From Dendrolimus kikuchii (lineage: Eukaryota; Arthropoda; Insecta; Lepidoptera; Lasiocampidae): a stretch of DNA of 64,000 nucleotides. The DNA is taken from positions 1,661,501-1,725,500 of the forward strand of contig CM034390.1 of assembly GCA_019925095.2 (NCBI GenBank), in the 5' to 3' direction. Positions within the stretch are counted from its first letter, which is position 1; each line of letters starts with the position of its first letter. Below are positions 30,041 to 40,263 of this stretch, in pieces. The position numbers and the translations under genes were made by a program. The notes below the pieces were generated by a model, which was not told the origin of the DNA, did not search any database, and was given only the letters and a program-made list of their open reading frames with translations.

Positions 30041-30104
30041 CTGAACCGCTTTCCATTAAGTGGGCCGTCTGCCTTTCTGCTGATCTGCTGCAATAAAAAA
30101 AAAA
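30041..30104 (+). repeat. SINE-B 3' tail fragment
   Basis: GAACCGCTTTCCATTAAGTG to CTGCTGCAATAAAAAAAAAA. Confidence 0.7.
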
Positions 30105-30406
30105 TACACGGAGTATAATTTGAGATTTTATACGCTGCACATTGAGCAAACAAGCGCAAACCTTTCTTTAAGACCAAAACGACCCAATTTTGTTAAATAA
30201 AAGAAAATTATAATGATAATAAATAATAATTAATAAAACTAATTCTACTTATATAATATTTAATTAATAAAACAAATAAATGAATTTTAATAAAACTAAC
30301 AATAAAGTACTTTGTTAATTCAAAATTAAAAAAAAAAATACTCGTGTGACAACTTGTATCGAGTCATCTATTCGAATACAATTCGATAGAGTGCTTGCCG
30401 AAAATA
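30105..30406. other. AT-rich spacer
   Basis: Very AT-rich with TAATAAA-type words. No element recognised. Confidence 0.4.
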
Positions 30407-30439
30407 CATACATACATACATAACTTCACGCCAGTTCCT
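30407..30439 (-). mobile_element. 33-bp RTE insertion with 15-bp TSD
   Basis: The insert consists only of (CATA)n and AACTTCACGCCAGTTCC, the last ~18 bases of the RTE-like LINE plus its tail. TGCTTGCCGAAAATA lies on both sides (30392-30406 and 30440-30454). Confidence 0.9.
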
Positions 30440-30647
30440 TGCTTGCCGAAAATATGCTATAAAACCCTAATCACATCAAAAACATAAATGTGAAATGGGA
30501 GCCAAATACAATATTATGATATATGCCTTGGTTGTTGACTTCAACGACAAAAGTGAGATCTAGATGGGCGCCAAGTTCATTGGCCAGTCCTGAAATTTAT
30601 TTATAACAGCATAAAATATAATTTCCTCTTATAACTTAGGATAATAT

Positions 30648-31088
30648 TGTTACACGCCGACAAAGTGAATGCACACCTGTAGTTTATTACCTTTCCCGCA
30701 TTCGGACTTCTTTTGTTTACTTTGTGTTTAAAATTTGTAATTAGAAAAGTCGCCTATTGTGTATTGTAATCCTTTATGATGGTGGTTAGCCAGTTGTAAT
30801 TCTTGGAAAATTCAGTCCACGCGGTCGAGTGTTGTATTGTATAGTTTCGTATAAAACAATGCCCGAACGGAGGGGTGAGGCAGTCAAGCGAGGATTACGA
30901 TACGAGCAAGACGTGTGTACATTCGATGAGCTATATAGTGACGGACTTTACGCGTGTTATTGAATCGTGCAGTTTGTACTGGTTGTGTTCAGTTATATTT
31001 GTACCCGTGTTGTACGTGTTTGTATAGTTCTAATAAATTCTATAGTAATTCCAACGGCATTTTTAATTCGAGTCCCGCACTCGTAACA
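30648..31088 (+). mobile_element. Solo LTR, family L1, sense orientation
   Basis: TGTTACACGCCGAC to CACTCGTAACA, flanked by ATAT (30644-30647 and 31089-31092). TATAAAA at 30850 and AATAAA at 31032 are spaced as expected for promoter and poly(A) signal in the LTR of a retrotransposon, which sets the orientation of the family. Confidence 0.85.
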
Positions 31089-31115
31089 ATATATTGAAGT
31101 CTAAGGTCTGACTAT

Positions 31116-31347
31116 GCCAGGTGGTAGGGCATTTGCCCGACTGGATGGCTACCACCCCTGGTATAAAGTATGTCGCCATAATAACCTTGAGTTGTGTTCC
31201 GGCATTAGTGACCAGGTTCCAGTCTCCCTTAAGAGAGCAGCAGCGCATTTGTAGCAACTTTGGTGTTGCAAATCTCCATAGGCGATGGTAACCGCTTTCT
31301 GTCAAGTGGGCCGTCTGCCTGTCTGCTGATCTGCAATAAAAAAAAAA
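31116..31347 (+). repeat. SINE-B, truncated at GCCAGGTGG, empty site nearby
   Basis: Starts at GCCAGGTGGTAGGGC and ends in A10. Its flanks AAGGTCTGACT and TTGGCTAGTTC are joined without the SINE in an inverted duplicate at 31830-31878. Confidence 0.85.
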
Positions 31348-31491
31348 CCTTGGCTAGTTCTAATATACGAATTATAATAGTCTTCGCACGTTCTAAAGCT
31401 GTAAGTTCTTATTTTATTCTTCCGAAAATTTGGCTTGCTGGTGAAACTAGCCATCGAACATAAGGCTCTTCCAATACTGGTTTGTTTTTTA

Positions 31492-31793
31492 TTTTTTTTT
31501 ATTGCAGGAGATCAGCAGACAGGCAGACGGCCCACTTGATGGAAAGCGGTTACCATCGCCTATGGACATTTGCAACACCAAAGGTGCTACAAATACGCTG
31601 CTGCTCTCTTAAGGGAGGCTGGTCACTAATGCCGGAACACAACTCAAGGTTGTTATGGCGACATACTTTAGACCATGGTAGCCATCTAGTCGGGCAAATG
31701 CCCTACCACCTAGCTATGGGTTGTTTAGTCGCCTCTTACGACAGGCCGCCAGGCCGCAGGAAATTGTATTCTTTCTCCGTTCCTGCACGGATA
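31492..31793 (-). repeat. SINE-B, nearly full length
   Basis: Inverted A-tail at 31492, 5' end at 31793. Two small internal deletions. Confidence 0.85.
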
Positions 31794-31829
31794 AAATTGG
31801 TAAGCTGGTTTAGTAGGTATATAATAATC

Positions 31830-31878
31830 ATTCGTATATTAGAACTAGCCAAGTCAGACCTTAGTCTTCAATACATTA
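31830..31878. repeat. Inverted duplicate of the 31092-31374 insertion site
   Basis: The reverse complement contains AAGGTCTGACTTGGCTAGTT, an uninterrupted version of the flanks of the SINE-B copy at 31116. Confidence 0.8.
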
Positions 31879-31879
31879 A

Positions 31880-31985
31880 ATAAAATAACTAATAGTTTTA
31901 TTGATTTAAAGAAACACCTATTTATATAATAACAGAACAGTTTGTTGCACTGCAAAAGTATAAAACTGTGTTGCAGTGACAACTC
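31880..31985 (-). repeat. Interspersed repeat, pair with 59610-59702
   Basis: The minus strand (TTTGCAGTGCAACAAACTGT, then GTTTCTTTAAATCAATAAAA) matches 59625-59690. A LINE-like 3' UTR is possible. Confidence 0.65.
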
Positions 31986-32415
31986 CCACCACAAGACAAT
32001 GAAGTATATTGTAGTTTTATAGCACAGCATACATTTCAAATATAATGAACTTAAAACTAAGCATAGAAAATAACAAAAAGTAACAAACTCAGGTGTCGTC
32101 CGCGGCTATGAGCGCGCGACGTGTGTGTGTGTGTATGTGTGTTATACAGTAGCGAGACCTAAAAAGCGAGTTAAAAGCAAGAAAAAGCGAACAAGCTAGT
32201 TAACAACTATAATAAATCCTAACTGGGTATTTATTCTAGAAAGCTACTCTGTTCCATAGCCGTAATCCATCACACAGAAATGGCGCGGCGCGTATATGCG
32301 CGCGCGCATCGCGGCCACGGAATTAGATCCAAAACAGGATAACGGGCTAGAGTCCGTGAGCTTGGATTTAGGAATAATGGCAGAGTCCATAGTTACTTAC
32401 TGTCTACATATATAC
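31986..32415. other. Spacer with (GT)n and alternating GC run
   Basis: (GT)n with interruptions at 32120-32142. GCGCGGCGCGTATATGCGCG at 32284-32303 continues as CGCGCATCGCGG, alternating purine-pyrimidine. No reading frame of note. Confidence 0.5.
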
Positions 32416-32800
32416 TGTTACGACCTGAATGCCGACAAAAGACAAATTCACACCTGCGTCTGTAGAAACGCATTTTATTACCTTTTTGGCATTTGGACTT
32501 CTTTTGTTTATATTGTGTTTAAAATTTGTAATTAACAACAGTCCATTCTGTATTGTAATCTTTTGTGGTAGTCATGAGCCAGGTGTGATTCTAAGAAATT
32601 CAGTCCACACGGGCGAGAGACATATTGTACTTGTGCAGTATAAAGCAATGCCTCAATGGAGAGATCGTCAGTCTAGCGATAGCCACAAGCGAAGCAAGAC
32701 GTTAGTGACGGACTTTGCGCGTGTGATTGAATCGTGCATTACGTTTGGACTGGTTGTGTACAGTTATATTTGTACCTGTGTTATACGTGTTTGTATAGTG
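32416..32800 (+). mobile_element. LTR family L1, 3'-truncated
   Basis: TGTTACGACCTGAATGCCG start preceded by ATAC. TATAAAGC at 32638. Homology to the 30648 copy stops near TTTGTATAGTG, so the last ~65 bp including the terminal TAACA are lost. Confidence 0.75.
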
Positions 32801-33608
32801 TTTGTGTAGTTATATATTTTTTTTGTATCGCCTCCTCCATTATAGGTCAAAATGAAGATTTTTTATTTTACTTTTCTGTTAAGAACTAGGGATAATTATC
32901 TTGCCTTTTTTGATTTCTTTCTTTTTTCAAGAAATCTTACCTAATTTTACTCACTTTTAATACAATATTTGTGTCCTATTTCACTTATAGTCTATTTATG
33001 TAATTATCTGTTTTTATGTTTTTGTCTTTTACTCTTTTTATTTATTTATCGTGCCTAGCTGGATCACGGATCCGTATCACACAGCTTCGCTGGTTCTATT
33101 AAATAATTTTGTGGACTGTATAGGGTATATTTGAGAGTGAGAGGTATGCCAAATCCTGCACAAAAACCAATCAGGTAATAAGCAGTATTAACCTCGGAAT
33201 CCACCTCCAATGGGGCAGCTAGACAGCTCCTGAAGTGCACGGCACTTATCAAGTCCTCGGATGGCACTTAGGTTTAAGTTATGGCACACTCACACCAAGA
33301 GCAAGCACGGCTTGTGTCTAAAGTTCAATAGGATCCCCAAGAATGGGATGTGAAACGTTCACTTACACGGAGAAAACGGAACGTCCGAACTGACCTCGCG
33401 TGCGTTGGAGACTGGTTCGCCGCCACGCAATGGCGGCGAAACCGAAAGCCAGCGGCACTTACAAAACTACCCACATTAGTACAAATCGTAAGGATCCAAC
33501 GTTTATATTTGTTTTGTCTATTTGTCTAACGTATTTCACACTTCTCTCTTATTGCTATTGATTTAACGCTAAGTTTACATGTAATCATTATATGTCAGTA
33601 ACGTTTCT
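32801..33608. other. Unassigned sequence
   Basis: AT-rich to 33060. 33060-33480 is more balanced in composition, with no repeat ends. A 67-codon minus-strand frame here is not recognised. Possibly single-copy. Confidence 0.35.
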
Positions 33609-33920
33609 TCCGTGCAGGAACGGAGAAAGAATACAATTTCCTGCAGCCGGGCGGCCTGTCGTAAGAGGCGACTTAACAACCCACAGCCAGGTGGTAGGGC
33701 ATTTGCCCGACTGGATGGCTACCACCCCTGGTCTAAAGTATGTCGCTATAACAACCTTGAGTTGTGTTGCGTTATTAGTGACCAGGTTCCAGTCTCCCTT
33801 AAGAGAGCAGCAGCGCGTTTGTAGCAATTTTGGTGGTGCAAATGTCCATAGGCGATGGTAACCGCTTTCCATCAAGTGGGCCGTCTGCCTGTCTGCTGAT
33901 CTCCTGCAATAAAAAAAAAA
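33609..33920 (+). repeat. SINE-B, full length
   Basis: TCCGTGCAGGAACGG to GCAATAAAAAAAAAA. Near-consensus except GCGTTATTAG for GGCATTAG. Confidence 0.9.
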
Positions 33921-33975
33921 GGTTCTTCTTGACCGGTTTTGTTTATTGTTTATATAGCTTTTTGACTATACATAT

Positions 33976-34403
33976 TGTTACGAGTGCGGGACTGGAATTA
34001 AAATGCCGTTGGAATTACTATAGAATTTATTAGAACTATACAAACACGTATAACACAGGTACAAATATAACTGGACACAACCAGTACAAACTGCACGATT
34101 CAATAACATGCGTAAAGTCAGTCACTATACAGATTATCGAACGTACACACGTCTTGCTAGTATCGTAATCGTCGCTTGACTGCCTGACCCCTCCGTTCGG
34201 GCATTTTTTTATACAAACATCTAAAAAACAACTGCCAAACGTAATCCGCACACCTGCTTAATTATTCCTGCGAACGGCTATAAACTACTAAAATACACAA
34301 TAGACTGTTTTTCTAAGTAAACAAAAGAAGTCCAAATTCGGGAAGGTAATAAACTGTGTTTTATGACAGGCAGGTGTGCATTCACTTTTGTCGGCATGTA
34401 ACA
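33976..34403 (-). mobile_element. Solo LTR, family L1, with ATAT duplication
   Basis: TGTTACGAGTGCGGG to GGCATGTAACA; ATAT at 33972-33975 and 34404-34407. The closest in sequence to the 30648 copy. Confidence 0.85.
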
Positions 34404-34436
34404 ATATATACGATATTATAACGTTGAATAGTTCCT

Positions 34437-34782
34437 ACATATTATCACGCCTGTTTCCCATGGGGGTAGGCAGAGATTATGAATCTCCACTTAAGACGAT
34501 CCTGACAAACAACTTTCGCTTCATCTACTTTCGTTAACCTCTTCATGGACGTTTATTTGAGAGGCTTTTACTTGACCTCTCTTCAACACCTCTGATATTT
34601 GATCATGGTGTGTTTGTCTCGGTCTACCGGCAGCAACTCTACCACTCACAATACTGTCATACATCTATTTTGTGATTCTACTTCTATTCATTCTCTCTGT
34701 ATGTCCAAACCATCTTAACATTCCTTTTTCAACTCTTTTTATTACATCTTCTTTCAACCCACAAAGTTCCCTTATCATGACA
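34437..34782 (-). pseudogene. RTE-like LINE C-terminus, second subfamily
   Basis: The minus strand reads LKEDVIKRVEKGMLRWFGHT, then ERMNRS, RPRQTHHDQISEVLKRGQVK and, after frame breaks, PTPMGNR at the end. It shares the plan of the main RTE family but with different residues and a TATCACGCCTGT 3' end. A related tail lies at 59704. Confidence 0.75.
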
Positions 34783-35436
34783 CTTTATTACTCACCAAAA
34801 TGAATAATTATTAATAAATTGTATAATTACAATACTTTATTGCCAAAACCATAGGGTGCCTTATCACTAAAATTGATCTCGTCCAGACAACCTAACCTGA
34901 AGGAAATTCTGAAATAATCTGACGATATAGGTGGGCCACCAAATAAGATAACATTAATCAATTTAAATATTATATATATATACGTACTTAAACTAATTTA
35001 TACCTACACTCGTGTTGTGCTTGTATCTTGCTTCTGTAATGGTATTTTGAAGCGTTTACTTCTTCTAAATTTTGAATAAAATTTAAATAAAATAAATCAT
35101 TAAATTGAATTCTTTAAATTTCTCAATGGACCTTTATGCTATTCTATGCAATAAAAATTCGATTTAAACTGCTCTTAGTTATTCATGGGTCTGAATATAT
35201 GCGTGCCTTGGAATGTCTTTATTGCGTTCCCTTACTTATCTGCATTGGGTTTTCTTATAATGCATCTTGGTGTGATGAGAATAGCGATGCTTGATTCAGA
35301 GATATTTTAACAACTGAAAGAATTGCAATCGAGTCAACAATACACTCGCTACTTGATTGAATAATCGAGATGTTTTCAATTGTTTCGAACCAACTTGTTC
35401 TTTATTCAATTTGTTGGCAAGCCCCACCGGCTAGTA
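34783..35436. other. Spacer with LINE-like 3' UTR piece
   Basis: GTGCCTTATCACTAAAATTGATCTC..CCAGACAACCT (34857-34892) is related to GGCCTTATCGCTTAAAGCGATCTC..CCAGGCAACTC at 42023-42059, a common insect repeat. The rest is unrecognised. Confidence 0.4.
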
Positions 35437-35710
35437 GAGTCATTAGACCAATAGTCATCAGAGTAGTAGTAATTACACCAATAGTTACTACACCAGGAGT
35501 CATTACACCAATAGTTATTAGACCAGTAGTCATGAGACCAGTAGCCATTACACCAATAGTTATTAAACCAGCAGCAATCAGACTATTAGTCATTAGATTA
35601 ATAATAATCAGACTAGTAGACATTACACCAATAGTTATTAAACTAGTAGCGATCAGACTATTAGTCATTTGACCAGTAGACATCAGATCAGTAGTCATTA
35701 CAGCATTAGC
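35437..35710. repeat. 15-bp minisatellite, array 1
   Basis: About 18 units resembling AGACCAGTAGTCATT, with many variants. A 15-bp unit keeps frames open on both strands, giving a pentapeptide repeat (VVIRP on plus, LMTTG on minus). I see no signal for real expression. Confidence 0.85.
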
Positions 35711-35811
35711 ACTAATATAAACTCCAGAGGTTTTCTATGCTATGTATAAAATCAACGAGTTGTAATCATTTTGTTGTCTTGATAAATAATTAAAAAAAAA
35801 AACAATAGTTA

Positions 35812-36075
35812 TTATGCCAGTAGTCAACAGACCAGTAGTATTAAGACCAGTAGTTATTAGATCAGTAGTCAGCAGAACAGTAGTCATTAGATCAGTAGTC
35901 ACCAGATTATTAGTCATTAGGCCAGTAGTCATTAGAACATTAGTCATTAGATCAGTAGTCATCAGCTCGGTATTTGTCAGACCAGTAGTCATTAGATCAG
36001 TAGTATTCGGACCAGTAGTCATTACAACAATAGTTATTAGACCAGTAGTTATTAGAACAGGAATCACTCGTAAAG
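35812..36075. repeat. 15-bp minisatellite, array 2
   Basis: About 17 units of the same word, separated from array 1 by ~100 bp of non-repeat sequence containing an A-run. The plus-strand frame from 35814 is open for 124 codons for the same reason. Confidence 0.85.
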
Positions 36076-36217
36076 TCAATAGTAAGACATATCAATGGAA
36101 AGTAAGATATAAACCGGGTATTTTCGTGATTATGACTTTCGAGTCCCGATTCGGGTTTGAAATCATCAACAACGGAATCCCACACTAGTCGGCATGGATT
36201 GCGCATATACGCCGAGA

Positions 36218-36528
36218 AGCAGGAACGCAAAAAGAATAGGTACAATTTCCTGCGGTCGGGCGGCCTGTCTTAAGAGGCGACATAACAACCCACAGCCAGG
36301 TGGTAGGCCATTTGCCCGACTGGATGGCTACCACCCTTGTTCTAAACTATTCCGCCATAACAACCTTGAGTTGACTTCCGACATTAGTGATCAGGTTCCA
36401 GTCTCCCTTAAGAGAGCAGCAGCGCATTTGTAGCACCTTTGGTGTAGCAAATGTCCATAGGCGATGGTAACCGCTTTCCATCGAGTGGGCCGTCTGCCTG
36501 TCTGCTGAACTCCTGCAATAAAAAAAAA
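36218..36528 (+). repeat. SINE-B, full length, variant 5' end
   Basis: Starts AGCAGGAACGCAAAAAG rather than TCCGTGCAGG and ends GCAATAAAAAAAA. Confidence 0.85.
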
Positions 36529-36574
36529 CGTGTAAATGGAGTGCGCCGCTAAGATGGTTTTCACTTCACTTCAC

Positions 36575-36660
36575 TTTTCAGCCGAAACGTCTGAATAATA
36601 AAAATCAAATTAATTATAGCGCTTAAAACTGTTAAAAGATAGTTTTATTACGTGTACTAG
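36575..36660. mobile_element. TIR-T right-end fragment
   Basis: CAGCCGAAACGTCTG to TTAAAAGATAGTTTTATTACG, the right inverted repeat only. Confidence 0.7.
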
Positions 36661-36773
36661 TCGGATTTTTTTTTAGAAAATACTATATTTAGTACGGTAA
36701 TTTCATGCTGTAGTGTTAACACTACGCTTATTTTTGGACCCTTACTCCAAATTAGGATCGTGTTATAAGAAAA

Positions 36774-37009
36774 CTAGCTTCTGCCCGCGACTTCGTTCGC
36801 TAGTAGTTAAAAAAAAGTAAGTTAAAAAATCCCCACGATTTTGAAACATTCTTCATTGGTGCTCCGCTCCTATTGGTCTTAACGTGATGATATATAACCT
36901 TCCTCGATAAATGGGCTATCTAACACTGAAATATTTTTTCAAATCAAACCAGTATTTCCTGAGATTAGCGCGTTCAAGCAAACAAACTCTTCAGCTTTAC
37001 ATATTAGTA
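36774..37009 (-). mobile_element. Helitron, HeA family, first of a tandem pair
   Basis: CTAG at 36774, then CTTCTGCCCGCGACTTCG. The inverted 5' end (TTACATATTAGTA) directly touches the CTAG of the next copy. Confidence 0.85.
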
Positions 37010-37214
37010 CTAGCTTCTACCCGCGACTTCGTCCGCGTGGAATAGTTAAATAAAATTGGTCCTAGCGTAATGATACATAGCCTATACCCTTCCTCGATAA
37101 ATGGGCTATCTAACACTGAAATATTTTTTCAAATCAGACCAGTAGTTCCTGAGATTAACGCGTTCAAGCAAACAAACAAACTCATCAGCTTTATATATTA
37201 GTATAAAATAAGAT
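37010..37214 (-). mobile_element. Helitron, HeA family, second of the pair
   Basis: CTAG at 37010, CCCGCGACTTCGTCCGCGTGG hairpin, 5' end at ATTAGTATAAAATAAGA. A ~50-bp internal piece (CTTCATTGGTGCTCCGC..) is deleted relative to its neighbour. Confidence 0.85.
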
Positions 37215-37916
37215 GAGACTCTCCAACTAGACTACGCTCACTCATTGTAGCGGTTCCTTAAATCAATGTAATAGTTTTAGACAATAACTCTTTTATTCAT
37301 AATAGTTACACGAGGTTTATATCGTCTTCAAAATAAGTTATGTGCATTAATAATGCTATTAGGAATAAAATTTTGTTTTTTTAACCAGCCTATAAACTTC
37401 GTCTAACCATAAAGGGGTATATCCAACTATAATAATATTTTAATAGTAATCATGAAGAATAACATTTGTTTCAAATAAAGCAGTTATCATAATACCCATC
37501 TATAGATCACGTTAGAGATAAATCGATCAACCAGTCTTGATACTAGTGACAAGTCTGCAATCTCCCTTAAAAAAGAATGTCGTACTCCATATTTGGGGTC
37601 TCTAATGAGCTTGGACCTTAACGGCCGGTAGGACGAGCTCCTACGTCTTTTTATTCACTCCTTTTTTGGACTACTCCTGGTTCCTTTAGAACAATCTCTT
37701 GGGAACCCGTTATATGATAAGTTTTCTTTATGTTAAGTATTGATTGCTTAAGTCATTGGTATGTTGTGTTGGTGAAATTTCAATTCGACTGCTAAGTATC
37801 AAGACCTTCGATATTTCCTGATTATCTGCTTTTTTACTGTCGCGACATAATAATACGCTTTAGAAAAAAAAAACTAGACATATTTATAAATCTATAGAGA
37901 TAATATTTTCTTAAGT
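37215..37916. other. Unassigned AT-rich sequence
   Basis: No recognised repeat or coding. 37560-37690 is less AT-rich. Confidence 0.4.
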
Positions 37917-38395
37917 TCTCGCGACTTGTATACAATAATAAAGCCACGTTTTCACGGTTTTAAGCGCGGTAATTTTATTTGATTTTGATTTTCTCTATCC
38001 GTGCAGGAACGGAGAAAGAATACAATTTCCTGCGGCCGGGCGGCCTGTCGTAAGAGGCGACTTAACAACCCACAGCCAGGTGGTAGGGCATTTGCCCGAC
38101 TGGATGGCTACCACTCCTGGTCTAAAGTATGTCGCCATAACAACCTTGAGTTGTATTCCGGCATTAGTGACCAGGTTCCAGTCTCCCTTAAGAGAGCAGC
38201 AGCGCATTTGCAGCAACTTCGGTGTTGCAAATATGCATAGGCGATGGTAACTGATTTCCATCAAGTGGGCCGTCTGCCTGTCTGCTGATCTCCTGCAATA
38301 AAAAAAAAAAAAATTGGTTTACCGACGTTTCGGCCACTTTTCAGTGGCCGTGATCACGGAAGACAAAGATGTCAAGTGTCACGTCACGTTAGATC
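37917..38395. mobile_element. TIR-T left part, split by SINE-B
   Basis: TTCTCGCGACTTGTATACAA, TTTTAAGCGCGGTAATTTT; then after the SINE, CCGACGTTTCGGCCACTTTT and GATCACGGAAGACAAAGATG. The 5' TTAAG..ACTTGTATAC block shows the arms extend beyond the AATAAAACTACG start. Confidence 0.75.
37998..38313 (+). repeat. SINE-B inserted in TIR-T
   Basis: Full length TCCGTGCAGG to A13. TTG(A/G)TTT flanks both sides, consistent with a short duplication. Confidence 0.9.
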
Positions 38396-38959
38396 TTGAA
38401 ATGCATTGCCACCATGATTAAAATTAGCATTCTTAGGCAGTCCACACAGCGGCCTAGACGGATTCGTGAAACATAAGCCAAAAGAGTTTTACGACTATGA
38501 CATTAGGGCGTCAGTGATATCGTTGTAACCTATTAGGACACGACTAAAATACGAGTGTTTTAAGCCGGCGCCAGATGCTTCATACATTTGAACACACTTC
38601 GCGAAGGCACTCGCCCCAAAAACCCCGGTAAAGTTGTAAGGTCTTCGGACCAACAACATAAAGGCAAGTCCAATAAAAAAAAAAGGTCGGGTTCACAAAA
38701 TCTTCGTCCAACTCGTTTGTCCTCTACCAGCATACTGTAGAGAAAAATGTTTCTAAAACATGTCTGGCAGGTTGCGACAATATGTGTTCAAATGTGTTTT
38801 CAGTCTTTAAACCGTGTTCAAATGTTTAAAGCTGTAGCGCCGGCTTTAAATGTACTACTTTATGTGCTTTACTGCACTTTAGTAGACTTACTACACTGCA
38901 ACCGGCTTTACATGCCGCCCGCCAATATTAACAGCAAGTGCGTTGGGGCCATAAAAAAT
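38396..38959. other. Unassigned sequence
   Basis: No repeat ends. A 71-codon plus-strand frame (38747-38962) is not recognised. Confidence 0.35.
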
Positions 38960-39790
38960 TGAAGTGACATGTTGCCCTTATGTGCTCGTCCACATCCCCA
39001 CGATACGACGTGGTTAACGCGAAACAGTGCGGTGGCGCGGCGCGGCACGCTGACGTGACGTGCAAATTTACGTTAGCGTGTTGTAAAAGTGCACATCGCG
39101 ATTCCGCATCGTTACACGTTGTCTTATCTCCGGTACATTTTAGCAGTCTCTTTCTAGATATGGACTGCACAAGACGTATACTGCTACTGCTTGTTAAGAA
39201 TACCGAAGTAAGAAAGAGAGTTAGTCTGAAAGAGAGTGTCGGGGTGAAGGTAAGGAAAGGAATGCTCCGGTGGTTCGGGCATGTGGAAAGAATGACTAAA
39301 CAGATATACAATGCAAGAGTGGATGGATGCAGAAGTCGTGGAAGGCCACGACACACCTTCCATGATCAAATTGATCGTGTACTAGCAGAAGGTGATGTCA
39401 GGAGCCTTAAGAACAGACGAGTGTGCATGACAAGAGTTATGAATGTCAAAGAAGCAAATGAGGTGTGTAAGAATAAGCCTAAATGGCGCTCTGTTGTTCG
39501 TGCCTACCCCGCAAGGGAACTGGCGTGAGTATGTATGCTTGTTAAGAAGATATAATTAATAATTTCTGTCATTTTTCTGCACAACTAATAGCTAGGACAA
39601 TGCAACATCAATCTTATATAATCAATATATTCTTTGCACTGAGCGCGACGTCTGACGCATTGTTCAGCGACGACGTTGCGGTAGCGTGCATTAGTACGCC
39701 ACGTCCGTGCATCACGCCGCGACACCGCATTGTTCCACGTTGACGACGTCATGCACGTCATGACGTGGACAAGTACTTTGCCGTGTCAGC
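38960..39790. mobile_element. Possible DNA transposon rich in CpG and ACGT
   Basis: The parts either side of the RTE insertion (38960-39187 and 39549-39790) are unusually CpG-rich for this window and repeat ACGT-core words (GACGTGACGTGC, GACGTCATGCACGTCATGAC). GTGCTCGTCCACAT near 38980 is roughly the inverse of ATGACGTGGACAAGTAC near 39765. The ends are not well defined. Confidence 0.35.
39201..39535 (+). mobile_element. RTE-like LINE fragment with 13-bp TSD
   Basis: TGCTTGTTAAGAA at 39188-39200 and 39536-39548. The HDER-less subtype. The frame from about 39246 runs to PARELA stop. The tail is reduced to a single GTATGTA. Confidence 0.9.
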
Positions 39791-39827
39791 AGTTTACGTC
39801 TACACATGCATTTTAACATACTATTCG

Positions 39828-40170
39828 CATTAGTACTCGTTTAGCACCGTATTCGGTCAGTCGGTGCGGAAAATAGTGTCTTCGTCCTCTTTCTACTATC
39901 GCACTTCCTCGAGCCGCTTCGCTCATGTACGCAACGGTTCTGTGGAACGTTTCTCTTGCGTGCCATGGGAATTTGGAATGAGCTCCCAGCCGAGGTTTTC
40001 CCACAGCGCATTATATGGAGTTTTTTAAAAAGGGTGTCATAAAATTTCTTCGAGGCTGGCAGCGCGTTGGTAACATCGCTGGTGTTGCAAACGTCCATAG
40101 GCGACGGTAACCTTTATCCATCAGGTAGACCGGCAGCCTGTCTGCTATACTCCAGCTGTAAAAAATTAAA
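39828..40170 (+). pseudogene. jockey/CR1-like LINE C-terminal remnant
   Basis: Reads RAMGIWNELPAEVFPQRI, then (after a shift) KFLRGWQRVGNIAGVANVHR, R and stop. This is the known ending LWNELP..VFP.RYDM..FK.....LKG.Q...G.A.VHGRR. The 3' UTR from GGCGACGGTAACC to CTGTCTGCTATACTCC parallels SINE-B. Two frame breaks disable it. Confidence 0.75.
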
Positions 40171-40263
40171 ATAGAAAAAGTCGGCAAAACAGCCATTGAT
40201 CCTAGCACAATTATTTCATTAGAATAATTTTAGCAATAAACAATTTAAATCTAGTAACTTCTT

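Noticed and set aside
34860..34895. Coding exon
   Set aside because: It matches a repeat at 42023 with the same wording, so it is repeat-derived.
35370..36188. Pentapeptide-repeat protein of ~100-124 codons
   Set aside because: The repeat unit is 15 bp, so any frame without a stop stays open. Both strands are open, and no start context or flanking coding sequence is seen.
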